Source: JBAWAP01 sp049589355
GTDB lineage: Bacteria; Chloroflexota; Anaerolineae; VGOG01
DNA: 33,716 nucleotides
Assembly (NCBI GenBank): GCA_049589355.1
Contig: JBAWAP010000204.1
Location: 1-33,716 of the forward strand
Reading direction: 5' to 3'
In this document: positions 1-7,257 of the stretch, piece by piece
Position numbering within the stretch: the stretch's first letter is position 1
Layout of the letters: each line of letters opens with the position of its first letter
Translations under genes and position numbers: made by a program
The notes under the pieces: generated by a model
What the model saw: only the letters and a program-made list of their open reading frames with translations
Databases searched by the model: none
Told to the model about the DNA's origin: nothing

Positions 1-1
1 C

Positions 2-997
2 ACGCTCACACCGCAGGTGACGGTAACGCCGCCGCTGCCCGTCCCAACCCTGGTGCCTATCCCTGTGCCCCCAGCGATCCTGGCGGGCGAGAAGATTGCT
101 TTCCTAAGGGATAAGAACCTTCAGATCATCAATGTGACCAGTCGTGCTCCTGCCCCTGCCACCAGCTCGGGCAACGTGGTCTACATCTATGGATGGTCTC
201 ACAACGGCAGCCATCTCCTGCTGGGTATAGGAGAACGGCCGGTCCTCCCAGAAACAGATATGCCAGGAGGAACGGACCTATGGGTACTGGATGTTCCGGG
301 GGGCAGAGCGGTGCAACTTACTCAAAGTCTGGAAGTGCTTAGCGCTGCCTGGTCTCCCCTGGGTGCCAAAATCGCTTATGTTACCAGGGATGGCGAGTTA
401 TACATTGTGCACAGTGACGGAACCGGGTTGAGGAAGATGCCCACCAAGGCCCTACCAGAACTTGCATGGGCTCCCGACGAAACGAAGCTTGCTTACATCC
501 TCCCACCACCTGCATGGGAGCCATGGAATTTGCTTGAAGCTTATGACATTGCTATACTGGATCCAGTTGATGGCTTGGTTGCGCAACTCACATCTGCGGC
601 TTGGACAAATTTTCACCCTGTTTGGTCACTAGATGGTAAGAAGATTCTCTTTGAGTCCGATAGGGAACATGCCCCAGGCACCGGTTTATGGTACACAATG
701 AATGCTGATGGGAGTGAGTTGCAGCACTTGGAGAAGTCAGCCCTCCTCAGCTCGATGAATGTAGATAGGTCACCAATAGCTGATCGGGTCGCCTATGAAG
801 TGAGCGGGAACATCTGGGTGATGGACTTCGAGGGCAATGCCTTAAGAGTAGCCACAGGCTTCGACCCAAGTTGGTCGCCTAATGGCAGCAAGCTAACGTA
901 TGTGGGAAGGGATGGCGGAATATGGGTAATCAAGGCAGATGGCACAGGCCCTGAAAAGCTGAGCGATGCTGGCAGCCAACCTTACTGGAGCGATTGA
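2..997 (+). CDS. TolB-like beta-propeller protein, 5' partial
   Basis: The reading frame is open to the left edge of the window, so the true start lies outside; the GTG at 17 is only an internal codon. The visible part begins with a Pro/Thr/Val-rich stretch that looks like a linker or stalk. It continues as about five blade repeats of the WD40-like/TolB (PD40) type, each with a W-S-P-x-G-x-K-I/L-x-Y core, for example AAWSPLGAKIAYV, LAWAPDETKLAYI, PVWSLDGKKILF and PSWSPNGSKLTYV, with short D-G-T-G turns between blades. Family knowledge: such propellers are usually exported or cell-surface binding modules without catalysis. The Pro-rich stem suggests a longer extracellular protein. The stop overlaps the ribosome-binding region of the next, degraded gene. 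Domain call is solid; the function and binding partner are unknown. Confidence 0.75.
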   Translation, partial: TLTPQVTVTPPLPVPTLVPIPVPPAILAGEKIAFLRDKNLQIINVTSRAPAPATSSGNVVYIYGWSHNGSHLLLGIGERPVLPETDMPGGTDLWVLDVPGGRAVQLTQSLEVLSAAWSPLGAKIAYVTRDGELYIVHSDGTGLRKMPTKALPELAWAPDETKLAYILPPPAWEPWNLLEAYDIAILDPVDGLVAQLTSAAWTNFHPVWSLDGKKILFESDREHAPGTGLWYTMNADGSELQHLEKSALLSSMNVDRSPIADRVAYEVSGNIWVMDFEGNALRVATGFDPSWSPNGSKLTYVGRDGGIWVIKADGTGPEKLSDAGSQPYWSD

Positions 998-1011
998 AAG
1001 GAGGGGCAGGG

Positions 1012-1269
1012 GTGATTAGCAAACTCAAGATGGGAATAGCGATACTCATTACTATGATCATGGCTCCCCCTTTTACGTTGTTGCCAAGCAGATTGTCCGC
1101 ACAAGCTGGGGCGAATCTATCTCTTCCTTTCGCCCGCCGTTCTCTAATAACCCAGAACTACAGCTCTGATCATAGAGCAATAGATTATCGGGCCACAACC
1201 GGGACGCCTGTGGTTGCGGCAAGAGCTGGTACGGTAACCGTGGCTCACAATGATCACCCAGATCGGTAG
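1012..1269 (+). pseudogene. Truncated M23-family (LytM-like) peptidase, N-terminal remnant
   Basis: I choose the GTG at 1012 because AAGGAGG (998-1004) lies 7 nt upstream; a TTG at 994 in the same frame has no such signal. The product is 85 residues. A hydrophobic signal-peptide-like segment (ISKLKMGIAILITMIMAP) precedes a short stretch, HRAIDYRATTGTPVVAARAG, that matches the first part of an M23 zinc peptidase fold (H-x-x-x-D plus the GTPV.A...G strand). The frame then stops at a TAG before the H-x-H motif, so the metal site is incomplete and activity is not expected. It is probably a deletion remnant; the next small frame may be the other end of the same or a neighbouring surface gene. Confidence in the M23 origin is moderate. 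Confidence 0.6.
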
Positions 1270-1523
1270 TGGTGGAGAACCAGTATAGCACCAGCCGCTC
1301 CTACGCCTACAACGGCATCGCCGCCCCCGATCCCCTCAACCCCGGCTGGGGCCAGGTCGGCACCCCGCTTTACGCCCCAGTCATCATGAGAAATTACTAC
1401 GACTGGTACAGCCTTCTCATTCTACTCAACGCCGGTTCCGCTACGGCCACCGGGAACATCGAGTACTATGGCCCCAATGGCACGCCGGTGTACACCGATC
1501 CGTTTTCGCTGCCTCCCATTTGA
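1269..1523 (+). pseudogene. Fragment of a secreted/surface protein (unrecognised repeat domain)
   Basis: The frame begins inside the stop of the M23 remnant (TAGTG) and gives 84 residues. The segment YAPVIMRNYYDWYSLLILLN followed by AGSATATGNIEYYGPNGTPV resembles the beta-sandwich repeats in large exported proteins of Chloroflexota, where LP.I.RN..GW.S.I.VQN is followed by a polar strand and a Y..GG turn. I do not know a named family for it. It stops at 1521 right after the SLPP motif. In another frame, sequence continues as DGNWCAVLPE, which would fit such a domain, so a frameshift near 1518 is possible. No start signal was seen. It is likely decay of a formerly longer surface gene. Confidence 0.45.
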
Positions 1524-1620
1524 TGGCAACTGGTGTGCCGTCTTGCCCGAGGTGATGTGCCAGGCCGATGGTCGGAGCACTCGGCAATCTTGAGCATTTT
1601 GCCATCCTGTGGTATCATAC

Positions 1621-1657
1621 TGGAGGTTGGAAGTTGGAGATTGGAAGTTGGAGGTTG
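1621..1657 (+). repeat. Dispersed TTGGA(A/G)GTTGGA repeat
   Basis: Tandem short units of the type TTGGAGGTT / TTGGAAGTT fill this stretch. The same units, with their inverse complement forming hairpins, occur at 30935-30980 and 33173-33246. Here only one arm is present. Its last unit provides the GGAGG (1650-1654) that acts as the ribosome-binding site of the sbcC start at 1662. Confidence 0.8.
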
Positions 1658-1661
1658 AGTT

Positions 1662-4211
1662 ATGATTCCACTTAGGCTTCAATTGCGCAATTTCATGTGT
1701 TATCGCGAGCTAGATTCCTTGGATTTCTCCGGCATCCACCTGGCCTGCCTGGCCGGGGACAATGGCCACGGCAAGTCGGCCCTCCTGGATGCTATCACCT
1801 GGGCCCTGTGGGGCAAGGCCCGCGCCAAACACGACGACGAGCTGATCTACCTGGGCCAGACGGAGATGGAGGTGGAGTTCGAGTTCGCCCTCGGCGACAA
1901 CCACTACCGCGTCATCCGCAAGCGTGATAGCCACGGGCGAGGGCAAAGTTCCCTGGAGCTACAGGTGCGCGACGGCGACCTCTTCCGCCCCCTCACCGAA
2001 CCCACCATGCGCGAGACCCAGGCCCGCATCAACGGCATCCTGCGCATGGACTACGAGACCTTCATCAACTCGGCCTTCCTCCTGCAGGGACGCGCCGATG
2101 AGTTCACCGTCAAGCCTCCCGGCGAGCGTAAGCGCATCCTGGGCGAAATCCTGGGCCTCTCCCTCTACGATCAGTATGAAGAGCGAGCCAAGGAGCGGGC
2201 TAAGGCCAGGGAGAGTGAAGTCGAACAAATCGCAGCGCAGATCCGGGAGATGGAGCGGGAGTTGGAGCGAAAGCCGGAATACGAAGAGGAGTTGAAACAA
2301 ACTCTGGCTGCCGTTGAGGGTTTGAGCTCCACCTTGCGAGGGGCCGAAGAAGAGCTGCGCAAGCTGCGAGAGCAGTGGAAGGAACTGGACCTTAAACGGA
2401 CCCAGATTGAGGAACTCTCGGCTCAGATGGCCCGGGGAGAGCAAGAGCTGGCCGAAATCGGGGAGCAGATGGCGGCCTGCCAGGAGCGGCTGGCCGAGTA
2501 CGAGGCGGTTATAAGCGAGAGGAAGTTCATCGAGAAGGGCTTCGCCTCACTGGCCGCCGCCCGTCAACTCCACGAGTCGCTGAACGAGAAGCTAGCGCAA
2601 CTGGTGAAGCTGAACGAGCGCAAGGGTCAGTTGGAGGCCACCATCGCTGAAGCCAGGCACGCCCTGACACTGGAGCAGCGCCTCTGTTCAGAGAAGGTGA
2701 AAGAGCTTTCGGCCCTGGCTCAAGAGTTGGAGGTGCTGGAGGTGGAGCTGAGCAGGGTTCAGACTGAACTGGGACACTTAGTCCAGCGCGAGATCGAACG
2801 GGAGGCCAAACAGCAGCAGATAGGAGAGCTATCCAACGAGAGAGCCAGCCTCAACACACGAAATGAGCAGCTCAAAGGCGAAATAGATTCTCTCAAAGAG
2901 AAGAGTGGGCTTCTACAAGCTGCCGAAGCCCACTGCCCCCTGTGCGGCCAGGAGCTTTCGGAGGAGGACAGGGTCCGACTTGAGGAGCAATTCACGTCCG
3001 AGATGGCGGAGAGCGATGTCCTCTACCAGGCCAATCAAGCCCAGATCGAAGAGCTGGCCGCCTGGAGCCGGGCCCTGGAGCAGGAGATCGAGGACCTCGG
3101 GAGGGAGCTTGCGACCAAGGTGCCCCTGCAGAAGCAGGAGGCGACGTTGGAGAAGAGCCTGGCCGAGGCGAAGGGAGCGGCCGAGGAGTTGGTCAAACAG
3201 CGGGAAAAGCTGGCAGAGTTGGACGAGCGCTTGACCAGCGAAAAATACGCCGAGGCGGAGCAGGCCGAACTGGCGGAGCTCTTAGGACAAATCGAGGGGC
3301 TGGGCTACGATCGTGAGGCTCACCAGGAGGTCCGGCGAGACCTCGAAGTCCTCAGTCGCTTCGAGGAGGACAAAGCCAGGCTAAAGGCAGCCTTGGACCG
3401 CGTTGACGAACAGCGGGCCAGCCTGGAGCGGTTACGCAAGAATCAAGCTCGCTGGCAAGAGACCTTGGCCGCCGACCGGGCCAAAAAAGAAGCATTGGCC
3501 CAGGAGGTGGCCCAGTTGCCCGAGTTAACCACCCGATTAGAGAGAAAGAGCAAGGAGGTGGATGAGCTGCGGGGTAAGGAGGCCCGCGCTCGCCAGGTCT
3601 TAGGGGCGGCCAGGCAGAAGCTGGACTACTGCGAGTACTTGACCAAGGAGCGGGATAAGAAGCTCAAGGAAAGGCGCCAGGTGGCCGAAGAGAAGGCCAT
3701 CTACGACGAGCTGAGGCTGGCCTTCGGCAAGAAGGGCCTGCAGGCCATGATCATCGAGAGTGCCATTCCTGAGATCGAGGACGAGGCCAACCGGCTCTTG
3801 GCGCGGATGACCGACGGGCGCATGCACGTGCGCTTCGAGACCCAGCGCGAGACCCTCAAGGGGGACACCGTGGAGACACTGGCCATCAACATCTCCGACG
3901 AGCTGGGCCCTCGCAGCTATGAGCTCTACAGTGGGGGGGAAAGCTTTCGGGTCAACTTTGCCATTCGCATCGCCCTGTCCAAGTTACTGGCCCGCCGCGC
4001 CGGGGCCAGGCTGCAGACCCTGGTCATTGACGAGGGCTTCGGCACCCAGGATACCCAGGGGCGGGAGCGTCTGGTGGAGGCCATCAACTCCATCCAGGAG
4101 GATTTCGAGAAGATCCTGGTCATCACCCACATCGAGGAACTGAAGGACGCCTTCCCCGTGCGCATTGACGTCTTCAAAACCCCCCAGGGCTCACAGGTGG
4201 CGATCAACTGA
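1662..4211 (+). CDS. sbcC: SbcC/Rad50-type DNA double-strand break repair ATPase
   Basis: The protein has 849 residues. The N-terminal ABC half starts MIPLRLQLRNFMCYRE and has a Walker A GDNGHGKSA (about 32-40). A long coiled coil fills roughly 180-680. The zinc hook CPLC is at 425-428, in the middle of the coil. The C-terminal half carries the ABC signature SGGE (757-760) and Walker B LVIDEGFG (787-794), then a switch His in ITHIEEL. Known role: SbcC/Rad50 dimers bind DNA ends and drive the Mre11/SbcD nuclease. No sbcD is seen upstream, where only gene debris is present, so the partner must be encoded elsewhere. The ATG at 1662 has GGAGG 7 nt upstream, supplied by a dispersed repeat. The last 61 bp are duplicated at 4874-4934 beyond the toxin-antitoxin genes, so the present 3' end may be a replacement. 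Rad50-like proteins vary in length, and this size is usual for short bacterial/archaeal-type members. Confidence 0.93.
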   Translation: MIPLRLQLRNFMCYRELDSLDFSGIHLACLAGDNGHGKSALLDAITWALWGKARAKHDDELIYLGQTEMEVEFEFALGDNHYRVIRKRDSHGRGQSSLELQVRDGDLFRPLTEPTMRETQARINGILRMDYETFINSAFLLQGRADEFTVKPPGERKRILGEILGLSLYDQYEERAKERAKARESEVEQIAAQIREMERELERKPEYEEELKQTLAAVEGLSSTLRGAEEELRKLREQWKELDLKRTQIEELSAQMARGEQELAEIGEQMAACQERLAEYEAVISERKFIEKGFASLAAARQLHESLNEKLAQLVKLNERKGQLEATIAEARHALTLEQRLCSEKVKELSALAQELEVLEVELSRVQTELGHLVQREIEREAKQQQIGELSNERASLNTRNEQLKGEIDSLKEKSGLLQAAEAHCPLCGQELSEEDRVRLEEQFTSEMAESDVLYQANQAQIEELAAWSRALEQEIEDLGRELATKVPLQKQEATLEKSLAEAKGAAEELVKQREKLAELDERLTSEKYAEAEQAELAELLGQIEGLGYDREAHQEVRRDLEVLSRFEEDKARLKAALDRVDEQRASLERLRKNQARWQETLAADRAKKEALAQEVAQLPELTTRLERKSKEVDELRGKEARARQVLGAARQKLDYCEYLTKERDKKLKERRQVAEEKAIYDELRLAFGKKGLQAMIIESAIPEIEDEANRLLARMTDGRMHVRFETQRETLKGDTVETLAINISDELGPRSYELYSGGESFRVNFAIRIALSKLLARRAGARLQTLVIDEGFGTQDTQGRERLVEAINSIQEDFEKILVITHIEELKDAFPVRIDVFKTPQGSQVAIN
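4151..4211 (+). repeat. Direct repeat copy A: 3' end of sbcC
   Basis: This is the last 61 bp of sbcC including its TGA. The first 39 bp (4151-4189) are identical to 4874-4912. The remaining 22 bp differ at 7 positions, yet both copies encode the same end: FPVRIDVFKTPQGSQVAI followed by N (here) or S (copy B), then a stop. Confidence 0.95.
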
Positions 4212-4216
4212 TTATC

Positions 4217-4245
4217 TTGACAGAGATTCGATTTCACAGTATACT
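4217..4245 (+). promoter_or_regulatory. Consensus sigma-70 promoter of the toxin-antitoxin operon
   Basis: TTGACA at 4217-4222, a 17-nt spacer, and TATACT at 4240-4245. The predicted start of transcription is near 4252, about 40 nt before the antitoxin ATG. This near-perfect promoter starts 6 nt after the sbcC stop and belongs to the inserted segment. Confidence 0.75.
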
Positions 4246-4293
4246 AAAATCTATGAGTTCTCTGGTAAACGTGCAGGTAAGCAGGAGGCAAAG

Positions 4294-4551
4294 ATGAGTA
4301 ATAGCCAATTGTCAACTGTCAAAACCTTTTATGACCAACAGGGTGTTCCTCGCGAAGTGTTGTTGAGCTACAACGTCTACCGCGAAATGCTAAGAGCGAT
4401 CCGCGAGTTGGCGGCTGAGACCGATCAGGCGTATTTCTGGACGGAACAGTGGCAGGCAATGGAACGGGCCGCAGACGAGGCCGCTGCCCAGGGTCAATTC
4501 CGCACCTTTGACTCGATGGATGAGATGCTTGACTTCCTGGATGCCCAATGA
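4294..4551 (+). CDS. Type II antitoxin (small, acidic)
   Basis: The ATG at 4294 is preceded by GGAGG (4284-4288), giving 85 residues; an earlier in-frame start has no such support. The protein is helical and acidic toward the end (FDSMDEMLDFLDAQ), with an internal MERAADEAAAQG segment. It overlaps the next gene by ATGA (4548-4551), the usual arrangement where the antitoxin precedes its toxin. I do not recognise a named DNA-binding fold, so the antitoxin call depends on size, charge and partner. By analogy the complex would repress the consensus promoter at 4217, though no clear operator palindrome was found. Confidence 0.6.
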   Translation: MSNSQLSTVKTFYDQQGVPREVLLSYNVYREMLRAIRELAAETDQAYFWTEQWQAMERAADEAAAQGQFRTFDSMDEMLDFLDAQ

Positions 4552-4838
4552 TTCGCTACCGCCCCCTGAAAACATTCTGGGAGGCTTACGCTGAACTCCC
4601 CGCCCACATCAAGAGAAAAGTCCGACAGGCGTTTAGGCTCCTCCAGCAAGGCGCTGAACATCCACCCTTTCACCCCTCGCTTCGCATCCACAAGATGCGA
4701 GGATACCCCAACATCTGGGAAGGCCACGTTACGAGGCAGATTGTCTTCACGTTCCACATTGAGCACGATCCGGAAAGCGGGGAGACGATCTACGTATTCC
4801 GCAACATCGGCACGCATGAGGTCTACCGACGACCATAG
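4548..4838 (+). CDS. RelE/ParE-superfamily toxin
   Basis: The protein is 96 residues and basic. The arrangement fits the RelE/ParE fold: an N-terminal strand (IRYRPLKTF), two helices (WEAYAELPAHIKRKVRQAFR), then the strand-rich C-terminal half with HPSLRIHKMRG, IWEGHVTRQIVFTF and IYVFRNIGTHEVYRR. The last segment matches the V...R.I..H...Y pattern of RelE-like enzymes, where basic and His residues act on mRNA at the ribosome. Family knowledge gives an mRNA interferase (RelE, YafQ) or gyrase poison (ParE); the sequence alone does not decide. It is translationally coupled to the antitoxin through the ATGA overlap. It sits inside the duplication-bounded cassette at the sbcC end. Confidence 0.75.
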   Translation: MIRYRPLKTFWEAYAELPAHIKRKVRQAFRLLQQGAEHPPFHPSLRIHKMRGYPNIWEGHVTRQIVFTFHIEHDPESGETIYVFRNIGTHEVYRRP

Positions 4839-4873
4839 CTTTCCTTACCCTGCTGTACATTGCCAGCCTCCCT

Positions 4874-4934
4874 CTTCCCCGTGCGCATTGACGTCTTCAA
4901 AACCCCCCAGGGATCGCAGGTAGCGATTAGCTAG
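4874..4934 (+). repeat. Direct repeat copy B: relic 3' end of an sbcC gene
   Basis: The 61 bp match the end of sbcC at 54 positions. Four of the five sense-codon differences are silent (GGA/GGC, TCG/TCA, GTA/GTG, ATT/ATC); one changes Asn to Ser, and the stop is TAG instead of TGA. It therefore diverged as coding sequence, not as a neutral copy. It has no intact gene in front of it. Its last 8 bp overlap the 3' end of the minus-strand transglutaminase gene. Confidence 0.9.
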
Positions 4935-7257
4935 AAAGCGCCCACAGACCCCACAGCCGCCAGCGGAGACGCCTTCCCACCTGCCACGCCTGATGCATCA
5001 GGGCCGGGTCCGGCGAAGCCGGGGCGTAGCTGACCTGCTCGTACACTCTCGTTACCAGGAAGGTCCCATTCAGGGCCTGTTCTACGTTTGATCGAACCGC
5101 TCTCCTCAGCCATGTCGCCCGGGGACGCCGGTGCATGAACTCCCGTTCCGCAGCAGTGGTGAACTCGGCGGGCGTGTCCGACGGATGCACCGGCACCCTC
5201 AGGCGGGAGGCCATTCCCCGCAGCCGGGCGTAGCTCAGCGCCACCCGCTCCTCCCCGCTCAGGCCAGTCAGCCGCCGGCGCCAGGCTCGCCACCCGGCCC
5301 CCACGATCACCAGTCCCCCGACCCCGGCCAGTACCCACCACCGCCACCGCAGCCAGACCAGTCGGGCCTCCACCCGCATCTGCACCCACCAGGGGCGTTC
5401 CGGCAAGGAGGGGAGCACCAGCGAGGAGAACTCCAGTTCCTCGGTCTCCTCCCCTCGCTCCAGCGGCCTCAACCCGGGGGTCGGCTCGAAAGGGATCCAG
5501 CCGTAGTCAGGGAAGTAAAGCTCCGGCCAGGCATGACCATTTTGCTCGGTGACCACGTAGGCCCCCTGCTGAAAGTCGTAGCTACCCATAGCGTATCCCA
5601 CCGCCAGTCGGGCTGGGATGCCCACCGAGCGGGCCATCACCACCATGGCTGAGGCAAAATAGTCACAATATCCCCGCTGCAGGTCGAAGAGGAAATAATC
5701 CACCACGTCGCGTCCCTCTGGGGGCTTTGCCACTTTCAGGTCATAAGGGAAGGAACGCAGGTAGGCTTCCAGGGTTAACGCTTGCTCGTAGGGGGTCTTT
5801 GCCTCTGTTGTCGCCTCCCTCGCCAGCTCCACCACTCGCTGTGGCAACCCGCTGGGCAGGGCCAGGTACACCTCCTCAATCTGAGGTGGATAAATTGGCG
5901 GGGCTTCCACGAGTTCCCGCGCCGTGACTCGGGGGACCAGGGAGAGAACGTGATAGTTGTCAGCCCGCCCCTCCAGGGTCACCAAGTCATCGCTATCCGG
6001 TAGTCGCCGTACCGTCACCGCCTGGTCCACGCTGTGGGGGTCGCCGGCGGCATAGAGGGTCTCGCCGTGGGGAACCAGTAGAGTGAATTCCTGCCGCAGA
6101 GGACGTCGCCCTGGCCGCTCCGGCGGCCCCAACGAGGCGTAGGGCGGCTGCAGCGCATCATCCGTCTGTCCCTGCCTCCACCCGGCCCCCACGTACTCGG
6201 TGTAGGCCGTCCCCCGCCAGTAAAAGGTCTGCCGGGGACGCGCCTCCTCATCCGGGAATCCCTCATAGAGAGGCGGCGGATCGTCGGTGACAACCTGCAT
6301 CACGACCGTCCGCCCCAGGTCAGGGCTACCGCCTAAGAGATGCTCCCGGGGCAACACTGCCCCTAGCCCGCCACCCCATGGCCCGCCCCCTGTCGCTGGA
6401 CGAGCGCCGGGGAAGGTCCGTTCCAGCACTTCCCCTGCTGTCTGCTGCGGCCCCTGAACCTGCCGCCAGAACCAGTCCACCATTGCCCAGACCCGGACAT
6501 TGGGGAAGGTGGTGGCAACAACAAGAAAGATGGCGACACTGGCCAAAGCGGCCATCAGAGCATCGGTGCGGAACTCCTCCGAATAATCCACCTGCCGGGA
6601 ATCCCACTCCTGCTCCTCCCCGCGCAGGATCATCGGCGGGGTCATCATCACCACACAGGCCATGAAAAGCAGTAGGTACCATAGCCCCGCGTCCCCCAGG
6701 TACACGCTCAAGGTCAGTGCTCCGCCCAGGGGGAGGAAGGCCAGGAGAGGATGTCGCCCTTGGACCACCATCCAACCGGCGAAAGCCGCGCCGCCCCAGA
6801 GGACCAGGGCCATCCAGAAAAGCGAGACCACCGGTCCAGGTGTTCCTCCCCGTCCGATCCAAGAGCTGATCCAGGCGACCACCTCCCCTGCCAGCATCGC
6901 CACCCGGGCCTCCGCCTCGTACAGCCAGGTCAGCGCCAGGGGCCAGTCCCTGCGCCCTGCTGCTCCTAGAATCGCCCACAGTGGGGGTGTCAGGTTGGTT
7001 ACCCACCACGCCACGTAGACCACCCCACCCGCCGCCAGGAGCAGCGCTGCCCACCGCCCCCGCATCCGGGTGCGCCCTAGCCACCTACCGACCAGAACCC
7101 CCACCAGGGCCGTGTGCCAGAATAGCTCATCGCCGGGGACCCATTCAGCGGCAATGCCACCCACAGCGGCGCTCAGTGCCGCCAAGATGAGGAGGGAGAA
7201 CAGGAACCAACCCTCCGCCGGACGAAAACGCCGCTCCAGCCAGACCATCAGCCTCAT
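4927..7257 (-). CDS. TgpA-type membrane transglutaminase-like protein
   Basis: The protein has 776 residues. Several membrane helices occupy about 15-260, an extracytoplasmic region follows, and the transglutaminase-like core has the catalytic triad Cys531 (GYCDYFASAM), His575 (NGHAWPEL) and Asp584 (YFPDYGW). One more membrane helix (about 640-658) precedes a cytoplasmic tail with a DUF4129-like segment. This is the architecture of the TgpA/DUF3488-transglutaminase-DUF4129 family, a cysteine-protease-like domain outside the membrane whose substrate is poorly known. The ATG overlaps the stop of the DUF58 gene (7254-7257, ATGA), so the two are co-translated. A MoxR-type AAA ATPase, often the third member of such clusters, is not in the window. 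The 3' end overlaps the relic sbcC end tail to tail. Confidence 0.88.
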   Translation of the reverse strand: MRLMVWLERRFRPAEGWFLFSLLILAALSAAVGGIAAEWVPGDELFWHTALVGVLVGRWLGRTRMRGRWAALLLAAGGVVYVAWWVTNLTPPLWAILGAAGRRDWPLALTWLYEAEARVAMLAGEVVAWISSWIGRGGTPGPVVSLFWMALVLWGGAAFAGWMVVQGRHPLLAFLPLGGALTLSVYLGDAGLWYLLLFMACVVMMTPPMILRGEEQEWDSRQVDYSEEFRTDALMAALASVAIFLVVATTFPNVRVWAMVDWFWRQVQGPQQTAGEVLERTFPGARPATGGGPWGGGLGAVLPREHLLGGSPDLGRTVVMQVVTDDPPPLYEGFPDEEARPRQTFYWRGTAYTEYVGAGWRQGQTDDALQPPYASLGPPERPGRRPLRQEFTLLVPHGETLYAAGDPHSVDQAVTVRRLPDSDDLVTLEGRADNYHVLSLVPRVTARELVEAPPIYPPQIEEVYLALPSGLPQRVVELAREATTEAKTPYEQALTLEAYLRSFPYDLKVAKPPEGRDVVDYFLFDLQRGYCDYFASAMVVMARSVGIPARLAVGYAMGSYDFQQGAYVVTEQNGHAWPELYFPDYGWIPFEPTPGLRPLERGEETEELEFSSLVLPSLPERPWWVQMRVEARLVWLRWRWWVLAGVGGLVIVGAGWRAWRRRLTGLSGEERVALSYARLRGMASRLRVPVHPSDTPAEFTTAAEREFMHRRPRATWLRRAVRSNVEQALNGTFLVTRVYEQVSYAPASPDPALMHQAWQVGRRLRWRLWGLWALSS

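Larger units (their letters stand above)
4151..4912. mobile_element. Putative toxin-antitoxin insertion cassette at the sbcC 3' end
   Basis: A segment of about 720 bp holding a promoter, an antitoxin gene and a toxin gene lies between two copies of the sbcC 3' end. The 39-bp identical parts (4151-4189 and 4874-4912) look like left and right attachment sites. The distal copy keeps the codon pattern of a real sbcC end. No integrase or transposase is inside, so if it moved it was mobilised in trans or by homologous recombination. Boundaries are inferred. Confidence 0.45.

Noticed and set aside
1519..1560. UGA at 1521 as another selenocysteine codon
   Set aside because: The frame after the UGA does not continue a recognisable protein, and the fragment is probably frameshifted debris.
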